Shown in pieces: positions 31,518-39,904 of a stretch of 64,000 nucleotides of DNA; position 1 is the first letter of the stretch, and every line of letters starts with the position of its first letter. The stretch comes from Bacteroidia bacterium. Its GTDB lineage: Bacteria; Bacteroidota; Bacteroidia; NS11-12g; UBA955. The notes under the pieces are model-generated. The model worked only from the letters and a program-made list of their open reading frames with translations, was not told the DNA's origin and did not search any database. The stretch spans positions 186,001-250,000 of the forward strand of contig JALOAG010000003.1 in assembly GCA_023228875.1 (NCBI GenBank), in the 5' to 3' direction. Both the position numbers and the translations under genes were made by a program.

Positions 31518-33752
31518 ATGGTTACAGAAGTGAGTGAGTCGGAGCTTGAAAAACACACAAAAGAAGAGCTTGAAAACAAAGAAATTATTAATCGTTACAG
31601 GCGGCTCTTGCGTTCGGTAAGATTTCCTTTGTCTAAAGAAGATAAAAAACTAATTCGTGATGCTTTTGATCTCGCCTTGGATGCACATAAAGGAGTCAGA
31701 AGGAAGTCCGGTGCTCCATACATTTTTCATCCTATCGAAGTTGCCAGAATTGCTGCACGCGAAATAGGGTTGGGCGCAACCTCAATAGCCTGTGCTTTAA
31801 TCCATGATGTGGTAGAAGACAGTGATTATACACTGGATTATATCAAACGAAAATTTGGAACCAAGGTTGCTCAGATTGTAGATGGATTAACCAAGATTTC
31901 AGGGGTGTTTGACTACACTGATTCAATGCAGGCAGAGAATTTTCGCAAAATGCTGCTTACATTGTCAAAAGATGTTAGAGTGATATTGATTAAACTATGC
32001 GACCGATTACACAATATGCGCACATTGGATTCAATGTCGCGAAAAAATCAGCTCAAGATTGCTTCCGAAACGTTGTTTTTTTATGCTCCCTTAGCGCATC
32101 GATTGGGTTTGTATGCCATCAAAACTGAATTGGAAGACTTAGCGATTAAATATACTGAAAGAAAAAAGTACAATGATATAAGCAATAAGTTGAAGGAAAC
32201 TAAAGCCTCTCGTGATCGCTATATGAGACGCTTTGCTGAACCCATTAAAACAGCTTTGGATAGTCAAAAAATTCAATATGAATTAAAAGGTAGGGTAAAG
32301 TCAATTTACAGTATTCTTCAAAAAATGGAAAAACAACAAGTGCCATTTGAAGAAGTGTATGACTTATTTGCAATCAGAATCATCATTGATTCAAAAATGG
32401 AAAACGAAAAGGCGGATTGCTGGAAGGTGTATTCGTTAATAACAGATATTTATTACCCCAATCCTTCAAGATTGCGAGATTGGATATCGCAACCCAAAAG
32501 CAACGGATATGAATCGTTGCATACAACAGTGATGGGACCCGGAGGGATGTGGGTAGAAGTGCAAATTCGAACTAAACGAATGGACGAAGTGGCTGAACAA
32601 GGTTATGCCGCACATTGGAAGTATAAGAATCACGGGGCAGAAAAGGAAGCCGGACGTGGTTTGGATGACTGGTTGTTAAGGGTGAAAGATGTGTTGGAGA
32701 ATCCTGGCCCCAATGCAATGGATTTCCTTGATCAATTCAAAAGTCAATTGATGGAAGATGAGATTTTTGTTTTTACCCCAAAAGGAGAACTCAAAAGTCT
32801 GCCTGCTAATTCTACCGCACTTGATTTTGCATTTGAAATCCATACGGAAATTGGTATAAAATGTATTGGTGCTAAGGTTAACAATAAGTTGGTGCAACTC
32901 AAAACCAAGTTGTCAAATGGTGATCAGGTGGAAATATTAACCTCTGATAAGCAATCGCCTAAAGAGGAGTGGTTTGGATATGTTGTTTCGGGTAAAGCTA
33001 AAAACAAGCTTAAAGATTACTTTAATGAGGAAAAGCGCAAGGATGCGGAAAAAGGAAAAGAAATACTCAAAAGAAAGTTCAAAACTACAAAAATTGTTTT
33101 TTCGGATGAACATATAAACAGGGTTGTTGAATTTTATAAAGAACGCTCAGCTACTGATTTGTTTGCTTCTATTGGTAAGGGGTTGTTCCCAATAGAAAAT
33201 GTTGATATTAAAAAAGTATTTGCAAAAACAAAAAAACAGAAGACAATTGAAATCAAACCGGCTCCGGTCATTAAGTTTCCTGATAAAGGCTCGAGTATTA
33301 TTGTAGGCGATACTCCGGAATTGTCTTACAAATTAGCTCCCTGTTGTAATCCTATACCGGGTGATGATATATTTGGGTTTGTTACAGTAGGTGAAGGGGT
33401 GAAAATTCATCGAACTAACTGCCCGAATGGTATCTCCTTGATGTCAAATTATGGCTATCGAGTGATTAAAGCTGAATGGCAAGAGCAATATAGCAACAGT
33501 GCCAAGCAGTTCTTAGTCGGAATCAAAATTGAAGGAATTGACGATGTTGGGGTTTTGAGTAGTTTAACTGATATTATCTCAAAATCCATGAAGGTAAATA
33601 TCAAATCAATTACTGTGAAATCAAATGCCGGTACTTTTGAAGGCAAGATTCTATTGTTTATCACAGACACGAAACACTTAGATGAGTTAATTAACAACAT
33701 AACCACAAAACATCAGTACATGAAAGTAACTCGGATAGATGTTTCAGGATAG
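31518..33752 (+). CDS. rel: RelA/SpoT-type bifunctional (p)ppGpp synthetase/hydrolase
   Basis: 744 residues with the full long-RSH layout. The HD hydrolase domain (~55-200) has IFHPIEVARI and HDVVEDSDYT, with the metal-binding His-Asp intact. The synthetase domain (~240-370) has YDLFAIRIII and PKSNGYESLHTTV. TGS comes next (~415-475, DEIFVFTPKGELKSLP), then a helical region, the Cys-rich module LAPCCNPIPGDDIFGF with HRTNCPN, and a C-terminal ACT domain. Both catalytic domains look complete, so it should make and break (p)ppGpp in the stringent response. Confidence 0.95.
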   Translation: MVTEVSESELEKHTKEELENKEIINRYRRLLRSVRFPLSKEDKKLIRDAFDLALDAHKGVRRKSGAPYIFHPIEVARIAAREIGLGATSIACALIHDVVEDSDYTLDYIKRKFGTKVAQIVDGLTKISGVFDYTDSMQAENFRKMLLTLSKDVRVILIKLCDRLHNMRTLDSMSRKNQLKIASETLFFYAPLAHRLGLYAIKTELEDLAIKYTERKKYNDISNKLKETKASRDRYMRRFAEPIKTALDSQKIQYELKGRVKSIYSILQKMEKQQVPFEEVYDLFAIRIIIDSKMENEKADCWKVYSLITDIYYPNPSRLRDWISQPKSNGYESLHTTVMGPGGMWVEVQIRTKRMDEVAEQGYAAHWKYKNHGAEKEAGRGLDDWLLRVKDVLENPGPNAMDFLDQFKSQLMEDEIFVFTPKGELKSLPANSTALDFAFEIHTEIGIKCIGAKVNNKLVQLKTKLSNGDQVEILTSDKQSPKEEWFGYVVSGKAKNKLKDYFNEEKRKDAEKGKEILKRKFKTTKIVFSDEHINRVVEFYKERSATDLFASIGKGLFPIENVDIKKVFAKTKKQKTIEIKPAPVIKFPDKGSSIIVGDTPELSYKLAPCCNPIPGDDIFGFVTVGEGVKIHRTNCPNGISLMSNYGYRVIKAEWQEQYSNSAKQFLVGIKIEGIDDVGVLSSLTDIISKSMKVNIKSITVKSNAGTFEGKILLFITDTKHLDELINNITTKHQYMKVTRIDVSG

Positions 33753-33758
33753 GAGTAG

Positions 33759-34523
33759 CTAAATAGTAAGTTCCAAGCCGTCAAAACCAAGGTGGATACC
33801 CTGTGGAAGCTCTTTTTCGACTTCGTTATGCAAGCCAAGTTGATGGCTTATATGTGTTAAAAAAGTTCTCTCTGCTTTTACCTCTTGCACAATCGCAATC
33901 GCTTCATCTAATGTGAAGTGTGAAATGTGTTTCTGTCGTCTAAGCGCATTTAATACTAAGACTTTTGCACCTCTTATCTTGTCAAGTTCCTTAGGTTCAA
34001 TGTGGTTTGCATCTGTAATATAAACGAAATCTTGAATCCGAAACCCCAAAACCGGTAAATAGTAATGCAAGACTTTGATGGGTGAAACTTGAATGTCTTC
34101 TATCAAAAATGGGTGCTCAGTATTAATAGTGTGTAATTTGACTTCAGGAATGCCTGGATATTTTTCATCAGAAAAAACATAATGAAACTCACGTTTTAGT
34201 GCATCTTGGACATTTGTTGTGGCATAAATATTTATTGCCTTTTTTGAAAAATAATTGAAAGCACGAATGTCATCCATGCCTGCAATGTGGTCTTTATGTT
34301 CATGTGTAAAGATGAGCGCATCTAATTGCTTGGTATTGCTCCGTAACATTTGCTGCCTAAAGTCAGGACCTGAGTCAATGACAAGTACCTTGTTATTTAT
34401 TTCAATTTTAATAGATGTTCTTAAACGTTTGTCTTTGGGGTTGGACGATTGACAAATTTCGCAAGGGCAGGCAATTACAGGTACACCTTGTGAGGTTCCG
34501 GTTCCCAAAAAAGTAACTTTCAT
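33759..34523 (-). CDS. metallo-beta-lactamase fold hydrolase (PhnP-like)
   Basis: 254 residues. The zinc-binding motif HEHKDHIAG lies at ~75-83, after LGTGTSQGVPVIACPCEICQ, whose Cys pair is typical of the PhnP-like phosphodiesterase subfamily. Later ligands are YITDANHI and LTHISHQLG. It probably cleaves a cyclic phosphodiester; the substrate is unknown and no phn genes are nearby. The ATG lies 8 bp after an exact -7 element. Confidence 0.85.
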   Translation of the reverse strand: MKVTFLGTGTSQGVPVIACPCEICQSSNPKDKRLRTSIKIEINNKVLVIDSGPDFRQQMLRSNTKQLDALIFTHEHKDHIAGMDDIRAFNYFSKKAINIYATTNVQDALKREFHYVFSDEKYPGIPEVKLHTINTEHPFLIEDIQVSPIKVLHYYLPVLGFRIQDFVYITDANHIEPKELDKIRGAKVLVLNALRRQKHISHFTLDEAIAIVQEVKAERTFLTHISHQLGLHNEVEKELPQGIHLGFDGLELTI

Positions 34524-34531
34524 TTGTTGTG

Positions 34532-34539
34532 CAAATATA
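34532..34539 (-). promoter_or_regulatory. -7 element for the MBL hydrolase gene
   Basis: On the minus strand this reads TATATTTG, exact match, 8 bp upstream of ATG 34523. Confidence 0.5.
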
Positions 34540-34547
34540 GAATCGGC

Positions 34548-35597
34548 TTACGGCTTATATTTGACTTTCCGCAAAAATGTTTCTGCGTCACTCATGTTCA
34601 TTAATTCCTTTAATGTGATTGAAGGATTTTTTTTCATAAAAGCATGTACAGCTTGCCAGCCTACAAACTTTCCTAACATAGGAGGGGTGTTGGGAGGTAC
34701 TCCTGGAGCGGTTGTAAATGGTCCTTCTGTAAAATATCTCATATACGTTCGCTTTTCGGTTGAATATAGAATATCCTCCTTGATGATATATTCCCAAATG
34801 TTCTTTTCTTCTTCTTTGCAAAACTTATATTCTTCTGGAGTGTAGCCTATAATCAGGTGTTTGGGTAAATTCGGCATCATCGCTTCAGTGAAATACAGCA
34901 GTCTGCCCCAGTAAAACATGTTGTCTGCAAAACTGTTCTCGCGATTTGTAGTATAAAACATGTCATTTCCTAATGCCACCAGTGTTAAAGCTGAGATGTT
35001 ATCGGGGACGAGCAGTTTGTGAAAATAATTTTCGATAGGAGGTTGCAAACTCTTATACATATAAAAAGTGTCGCCTAAGTGCATGTCTAAAGAAATCCCA
35101 ACATAGCCTTGCCCGATTGGGTTAAGTGTCATGCTGAAATTAGAAAAGAAGGTAACAATATCCGGTATGCTGTCGTTTGGGAAGTAGTATTTAAAATGTT
35201 TGAAAGCATTTGTCAATTCCTTTTCTTGAGATGAAAAATCTTTGAAATGAGCATTCATAATAGACATTAATCTGTCTAATGTTTGACTTGCAAGTATTTT
35301 TTTGAGCACTTGTTTTGTTTCGGGAGCATCAGCGTTTCCAATGCCCATCATGCCGGGAGCTTCTATCCAGTCATAATAAAACTGCCCATATTTGTTTTTG
35401 AGTTCTGATAATCCTTGTTCAAAAGCCGCATCAGACTGAAGTGAGCCTTTTAGTTTGTAGAAATCTTGCTCAAATCGCTTGATTTGAATTTTAATGTCTA
35501 TTTTGCTTGTGTCCACATCAAGAGGATTGTCGTTGCAACCTACAATTATCAAAGAGAATAGCACTATAAATAAGTTTTTTAATCGAGTATGCAGCAT
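34548..35597 (-). CDS. gldB: GldB-like gliding-motility lipoprotein
   Basis: 349 residues from ATG 35597, with a signal peptide and lipobox LIIVGCND. The body matches what I recall of GldB, with ALGNDMFYTTNRE in the middle and a conserved end around WQAVHAFMKKNPSITLKELM and FLRKVKYKP. GldB is needed for gliding in Flavobacterium and is linked to type IX secretion. The nearby nadE supports this, since the nadE-gldB-gldC order occurs in flavobacteria. I do not find gldC here. The upstream extension to 35696 lies in the divergent gene's leader and is unlikely. Confidence 0.8.
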   Translation of the reverse strand: MLHTRLKNLFIVLFSLIIVGCNDNPLDVDTSKIDIKIQIKRFEQDFYKLKGSLQSDAAFEQGLSELKNKYGQFYYDWIEAPGMMGIGNADAPETKQVLKKILASQTLDRLMSIMNAHFKDFSSQEKELTNAFKHFKYYFPNDSIPDIVTFFSNFSMTLNPIGQGYVGISLDMHLGDTFYMYKSLQPPIENYFHKLLVPDNISALTLVALGNDMFYTTNRENSFADNMFYWGRLLYFTEAMMPNLPKHLIIGYTPEEYKFCKEEEKNIWEYIIKEDILYSTEKRTYMRYFTEGPFTTAPGVPPNTPPMLGKFVGWQAVHAFMKKNPSITLKELMNMSDAETFLRKVKYKP

Positions 35598-35614
35598 TGA
35601 ATTTTTTTTCTGAT

Positions 35615-35626
35615 TTTTGCGCAAAA
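35615..35626. repeat. 12-bp palindrome in the gldB divergent region
   Basis: TTTTGCGCAAAA is perfectly palindromic. Each half is the TTTG end of a near -7 element: GATTTTTG on plus (35612-35619) and TTATTTTG on minus (35629-35622). It may be two back-to-back promoters, an operator, or both. Confidence 0.45.
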
Positions 35627-35652
35627 TAAACATCAAATTCGCATCTTGTATT

Positions 35653-36414
35653 ATGAAAGCAAATTTTAATTTCAAATTATTGTCAGTTCTCTTCATCCTT
35701 TTTGGTTTTTCTTATTCATCAAAAGCCGCAGAAGGGGATAATAAGATGTTCCAATTAGGTTTAACCGGTTCGGGAAATTTCTGTTGGAGCAGTGGTGCTG
35801 TGAAACCACTTTATTCTAATGGTTTAGGACTCGGTTATTCTATAGGAATAATGGGGGATTGGAACTTGATGAAATCTAAGAGCAATTATTTTATGTCATT
35901 TGAACTACTCACTTCCAATCTTGGCACGAGAACCAGATTTGATAATAGCTTTGTTTTAACAAATAAGAAAGATAGTATTTTGTATGAAAATATTGAACAC
36001 ACTTATAGGCTGACCTATATTGAAGTTCCTATTTCACTTAAGTTGAAAATTAATGAGATTGGTTATATTACTTGGTTTGCACAGTTTGGGCTGGCTCCCA
36101 GTATTTTATATAAAACAAAAGCAAAGTTCAGGGCTGAAAGGGTGGGAACACATGACAAACTCACAACCGAATATTTTAACAATAATGCAAAAGAAGGAGA
36201 CGATATAAACCAAGAGTTTTATGATTACAAAGATGATGTTCGTTTTTATAGAATTGCAACTTTCCTTGGTGCAGGAATGGAATATCGTTTTTCAGGTAAT
36301 ACCGCTTTTGTAGCCAGTGTTAGGTTTAATAATGGATTAAATGATATACTGACAGAGAAGAAATTGAAAGTTCACAATGCTTTTGTTGCACTGCACGCAG
36401 GAATATTGTTTTAA
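35653..36414 (+). CDS. predicted outer-membrane beta-barrel protein (PorT-like fold)
   Basis: 253 residues from ATG 35653. A signal peptide (ending SYSSKA) is followed by repeated amphipathic strands, including YRLTYIEVPISLKLKI, a phrase common in the outer-membrane beta-barrel family PF13568 of Bacteroidota, and a terminal NAFVALHAGILF. Its place between gldB and nadE hints at a link to the gliding/type IX secretion apparatus, but that is inference. It ends 19 bp before nadE. Confidence 0.75.
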   Translation: MKANFNFKLLSVLFILFGFSYSSKAAEGDNKMFQLGLTGSGNFCWSSGAVKPLYSNGLGLGYSIGIMGDWNLMKSKSNYFMSFELLTSNLGTRTRFDNSFVLTNKKDSILYENIEHTYRLTYIEVPISLKLKINEIGYITWFAQFGLAPSILYKTKAKFRAERVGTHDKLTTEYFNNNAKEGDDINQEFYDYKDDVRFYRIATFLGAGMEYRFSGNTAFVASVRFNNGLNDILTEKKLKVHNAFVALHAGILF

Positions 36415-36433
36415 TTAAAGCACGTTTTTAAAA

Positions 36434-37213
36434 ATGAAAGAACTGAATTCCGCTTTAGAACAAGGAATCAAGGATTTCTTTTTAAAGGCAGGGTTTCAAA
36501 AAGCAGTAATAGGAAGTTCAGGGGGGATTGATTCTGCATTAGTACAAACCTTGGCATCTAACGCACTTGGAGCAGAAAATGTAACTGCTTTCATAATGCC
36601 TTCTGAGTTTTCCTCTCAAGGATCTGTTGATGATGCTGTTGCATTATGTAACAACCTTGGGAATCCGTTTCATATTATCAAAATTGCCCCTCTCTATGAG
36701 CTTTATCTCCATACCTTAAAAGAGGTTTATGGCAATACTAATTTTGACTTAACCGAAGAAAATCTTCAAGCTCGAATCCGCGCCACTTTGTTGATGGCAT
36801 ATAGCAATAAGAAACACGCATTATTGTTAAATACAAGTAACAAAAGTGAATTGGCTGTTGGATATGGGACTCTTTATGGTGACTTATGTGGAGCAATCTC
36901 TGTAATTGGTAATTTATATAAAACTCAAGTGTATCAACTTGCGCGACACCTGAATAAGGATCAAGAAATTATTCCTAATCATATCATCCAAAAAGCCCCA
37001 AGTGCAGAACTGCATCCGGGGCAAAAAGATTCAGACTCGCTACCTGAGTATGCAGAATTAGATAAAGTTCTTGTTGAGTTAATAGATAATCAAAAGTCGG
37101 TTGAACAGGTTGTAGCACAAGGGTTTAGCGAAGAATTAGTTAGCAGAATAGTGAAACTTGTTCAAAGGAGCGAGTTTAAGAAAGCACAAGTTCCACCTAT
37201 ACTGTATGTGTAA
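36434..37213 (+). CDS. nadE: NAD+ synthetase
   Basis: 259 residues, the short ammonia-using form with no glutaminase domain. It has the ATP-pyrophosphatase P-loop IGSSGGIDSALVQTLA (residues ~24-39) and the NaAD-site stretch NTSNKSELAVGYGTLYGDLCGA. It makes NAD+ from deamido-NAD+. It follows the beta-barrel gene and meets a lipoprotein gene tail to tail, with a shared small hairpin. Confidence 0.95.
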   Translation: MKELNSALEQGIKDFFLKAGFQKAVIGSSGGIDSALVQTLASNALGAENVTAFIMPSEFSSQGSVDDAVALCNNLGNPFHIIKIAPLYELYLHTLKEVYGNTNFDLTEENLQARIRATLLMAYSNKKHALLLNTSNKSELAVGYGTLYGDLCGAISVIGNLYKTQVYQLARHLNKDQEIIPNHIIQKAPSAELHPGQKDSDSLPEYAELDKVLVELIDNQKSVEQVVAQGFSEELVSRIVKLVQRSEFKKAQVPPILYV

Positions 37214-37228
37214 AGATTCTTAATCTTT
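37212..37228. terminator. short bidirectional hairpin between convergent genes
   Basis: AAAGATT-CTT-AATCTTT spans both stop codons. The stem is only 7 bp and AT-rich, with a T or A run on either side, so it could end transcription in both directions, weakly. Confidence 0.4.
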
Positions 37229-37780
37229 TATCAGTAGCCGGTGATTATTTTTTAATTCGTCTTGCCTGATTTTAACATCTTTGATTGCAGCATCAAACAA
37301 GATTGTACTTTCTGTAATTTGTTGTTCTATTTTCAGTGTGAGTGAACTCAAATCAGTGTCTGTTTGAGATGAAAATTTGTCTGCATCTTTTAATTCCAGA
37401 AGCGATTCTGAAAGTTCCTTTTTCTCGCATTGTTGCCAGTGCTCAAGAATTGTAATTTCTAATTGGTAAGAAAACAACTCTGCTGCAACCCATTTTTCTA
37501 AATCATTTTCCTTCTCAGGGTCTTTCGATAATTTCCAGTGTCGCTTGATTTCGTTGTGGTAATTATGGGTATTAATAAATAAGCTCTGTGATGCAGATTC
37601 CCATTCATCTGTTTCAGCGTTGTTGGAAACGGATTTCTTGAGTTCAATTTCGAATTGTGTTAAGAATTTTTGATACTCATCAATGGCTATCGCAAGCTGT
37701 GTATTTTTCTTAGGCTTGCTTGGAGTGCAACTTATCCCCATGCTGCAAGCTAAAGAGATATAGAACAAAAGATATTTCAC
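37220..37780 (-). CDS. unknown lipoprotein
   Basis: 186 residues. It has a signal peptide with lipobox MGISCTPS, then a helical, charged body with no motif I recognise. It is the last gene of the polysaccharide-export run, 9 bp after the glycosyltransferase fusion, and is probably co-transcribed. Nothing in the sequence says whether it takes part in export. Confidence 0.65.
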   Translation of the reverse strand: MKYLLFYISLACSMGISCTPSKPKKNTQLAIAIDEYQKFLTQFEIELKKSVSNNAETDEWESASQSLFINTHNYHNEIKRHWKLSKDPEKENDLEKWVAAELFSYQLEITILEHWQQCEKKELSESLLELKDADKFSSQTDTDLSSLTLKIEQQITESTILFDAAIKDVKIRQDELKNNHRLLIKD

Positions 37781-37789
37781 AGTGAGAAT

Positions 37790-39904
37790 TTAGAGGGTAA
37801 AGGTGTTGCGAATATCTTGAATGATTGTCTCCTTGTTGTGAAAAGTATTGACGAATTCAATTCCATTCTTGCCTAAGCGTTGTAATTCATCAAAATTGTT
37901 TAATAAGATATTTTTAATACTTTCTACATCTTCCTCATCACTTCTTACTTCATATAATATACCTGCTTTCCCGTTTTCAATAATCTCCTTAAATCCAACA
38001 ATGTTCGCAGCAATGATAGGTAATTCCAACTGAGCACATTCAATTCCAACAAGCGGATAACCTTCAAATCTGCTGGGAAACACTGCTACATCAAACATAG
38101 TAAAGAACTTTTCGGGATTTTTAGTAGCTCCTGTATAGGTGAGGTTGGTAAGTGATTTTATTTTGGGCATAAGCGATTCTAACATAGGTCCATCGCCAAC
38201 CATAACAAAATGATAGTCATTATTACTTTGCATTTTATATGCTAATTCAACAAAAATATCAGGACGCTTTTGGTCATGGAATCTGCCTAAGAATCCAATG
38301 ATTTTTTTGTTCGGGTCTATGCGATATTTGTTGAGTTTAACGTCTCTGTTTCTTGGCTCTTTTAAAAATGCGTTGTAATCAATCATATTGTATATGACAG
38401 ATATTTTTTGTGCTTGTTCACCATACTTGCTTATTAAAACATCTTTCCAGAAGTTACTGGTTACAATCCGTTTATCAATATGTTTTTGATAGTGTAAAGC
38501 TGCTTCAAACCAACCATTATTGTCAAATTCTTCGCAATGCAATAAGTCGTAAATAACAGTTTCCGGGAACTTTTGTTTAATCAGAGGAGTTAAAAGATAG
38601 AGCATGGGATTGCTCATATTTAATATCAGACGTGGTTTTTCAATTTTAATGATTTCCCACAATGCGAGCAATTTTGGATAGGGTCCTTGTGCAAAGTCCG
38701 AAAGAGAAAGTTGAGAATCAGATACTTTTTCAAACACATCCTTTAAAGTTCTTGCTACGCCCTCTGAATCCATTACTACATCAACAACCTTGTAATTCAA
38801 GTGCTTGATTTCATGCATATAGTCATATAGAATGTTTTCAGCACCTCCGGTATGCCACCAAAAATGTGTACATAACGCAGTTTGATTATATGCAGTACAA
38901 ACAGGATAATCTTTGTCAAACTCTATTGGGAACCCTGACTTGAATCCCGCCATTTTATGTGTCTTCGTAAATTTCTTTTCACTTTCCAGCCTCTTTTTTA
39001 TAAGTAATGACGGTGCAAAAACAAATCGAAAAGCGTCTTTGACTGAGAAAGTTGTGGGAGCGCGATGTGTAAAAAAGTAAATAGTCTTGCGCAATAAATT
39101 GGTGAAAAATCCACTATGTCCTGCAAATTTGTTGTTATCTTTTTTAAAAGATTCTTGTGCAGCAGAGAGATTAAAGATGCTACGCCAGTTTTGGCGATAT
39201 GCCAAAAGTGTTCCCAGATTTCCTTCTTCCTCAGTTCTGGTTAGTAGCGACTTTATATTTTGACGATAGTTAAATATTACTTTTTTGACCGGTACTCCAA
39301 ATTTGCCTTTGCCCAGTGCCCTTTGCCAAAAATCCCAGTCTTCAAATAGTTTAACATTTTTAGAAAGTACTTTGGTTTTTTGACCCTTTAACTTTTCCCA
39401 TAATTCTCGCTTGATTGGAGAGGTAACCACTTGATAGTTTGATAGAAATAATTTTTTGGCTGAAAAATCAGGAGCTATATCCACTTTGTTTCTATATCCA
39501 AATTTTCGCAAACTGGGATAAACCCAAGATGCATTTGGGTGTGCGCAGTGTGTGATATAACAATATTTCAGATATTCAGGTTCTAATGTGTCATCACTGT
39601 CCAAACATACAATATACCTACCTTGTGAATGTCGTACCCCTATGTTGCGTGTCTCTGCTAACCAACTGTTTTTTTCATTGATTACCACCTTGATAGGGAT
39701 TCCTTTATAGTTGCCTTGTTCTTTAAGTGCAATTATTTGTTGTTGAGTCGCTTTATCTGTTGAACAATCATCTACGATAATGATTTCGATTTTACTTAAA
39801 TCAAAGTCTTGTGTAATGACAGAGTCAAGACATTCTTCAAGATAAATACCGGTATTATAAACAGGGATAATAAAACTAAATAGGATTTCTGTTTTGTTAG
39901 CCAT
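37790..39904 (-). CDS. two-domain glycosyltransferase, GT2 plus GT4
   Basis: 704 residues. The N-terminal GT2 (GT-A fold) domain begins FSFIIPVYNTGIYLEECLDSV, with IIIVDDCSTD and the metal-binding CLDSDDTLEPEY. After a linker (~250-345), the C-terminal GT4 (GT-B fold) domain has IGFLGRFHDQKRPDIFVEL, VMVGDGPMLESL and FPSRFEGYPLVGIECA, with the E-x7-E type donor site. The two domains should add two different sugars to a growing surface polysaccharide. It overlaps the upstream transferase gene by 8 bp. Confidence 0.88.
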   Translation of the reverse strand: MANKTEILFSFIIPVYNTGIYLEECLDSVITQDFDLSKIEIIIVDDCSTDKATQQQIIALKEQGNYKGIPIKVVINEKNSWLAETRNIGVRHSQGRYIVCLDSDDTLEPEYLKYCYITHCAHPNASWVYPSLRKFGYRNKVDIAPDFSAKKLFLSNYQVVTSPIKRELWEKLKGQKTKVLSKNVKLFEDWDFWQRALGKGKFGVPVKKVIFNYRQNIKSLLTRTEEEGNLGTLLAYRQNWRSIFNLSAAQESFKKDNNKFAGHSGFFTNLLRKTIYFFTHRAPTTFSVKDAFRFVFAPSLLIKKRLESEKKFTKTHKMAGFKSGFPIEFDKDYPVCTAYNQTALCTHFWWHTGGAENILYDYMHEIKHLNYKVVDVVMDSEGVARTLKDVFEKVSDSQLSLSDFAQGPYPKLLALWEIIKIEKPRLILNMSNPMLYLLTPLIKQKFPETVIYDLLHCEEFDNNGWFEAALHYQKHIDKRIVTSNFWKDVLISKYGEQAQKISVIYNMIDYNAFLKEPRNRDVKLNKYRIDPNKKIIGFLGRFHDQKRPDIFVELAYKMQSNNDYHFVMVGDGPMLESLMPKIKSLTNLTYTGATKNPEKFFTMFDVAVFPSRFEGYPLVGIECAQLELPIIAANIVGFKEIIENGKAGILYEVRSDEEDVESIKNILLNNFDELQRLGKNGIEFVNTFHNKETIIQDIRNTFTL

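Noticed and set aside
34120..34452. Open frames opposite the MBL hydrolase, topA, protease and heme-copper genes
   Set aside because: They are shadows of clear genes on the other strand, with no family motifs or start signals.
35598..35696. Upstream extension of GldB
   Set aside because: The lipoprotein signal begins at MLHTRLKNLFIV; the extension is antisense to the divergent gene.
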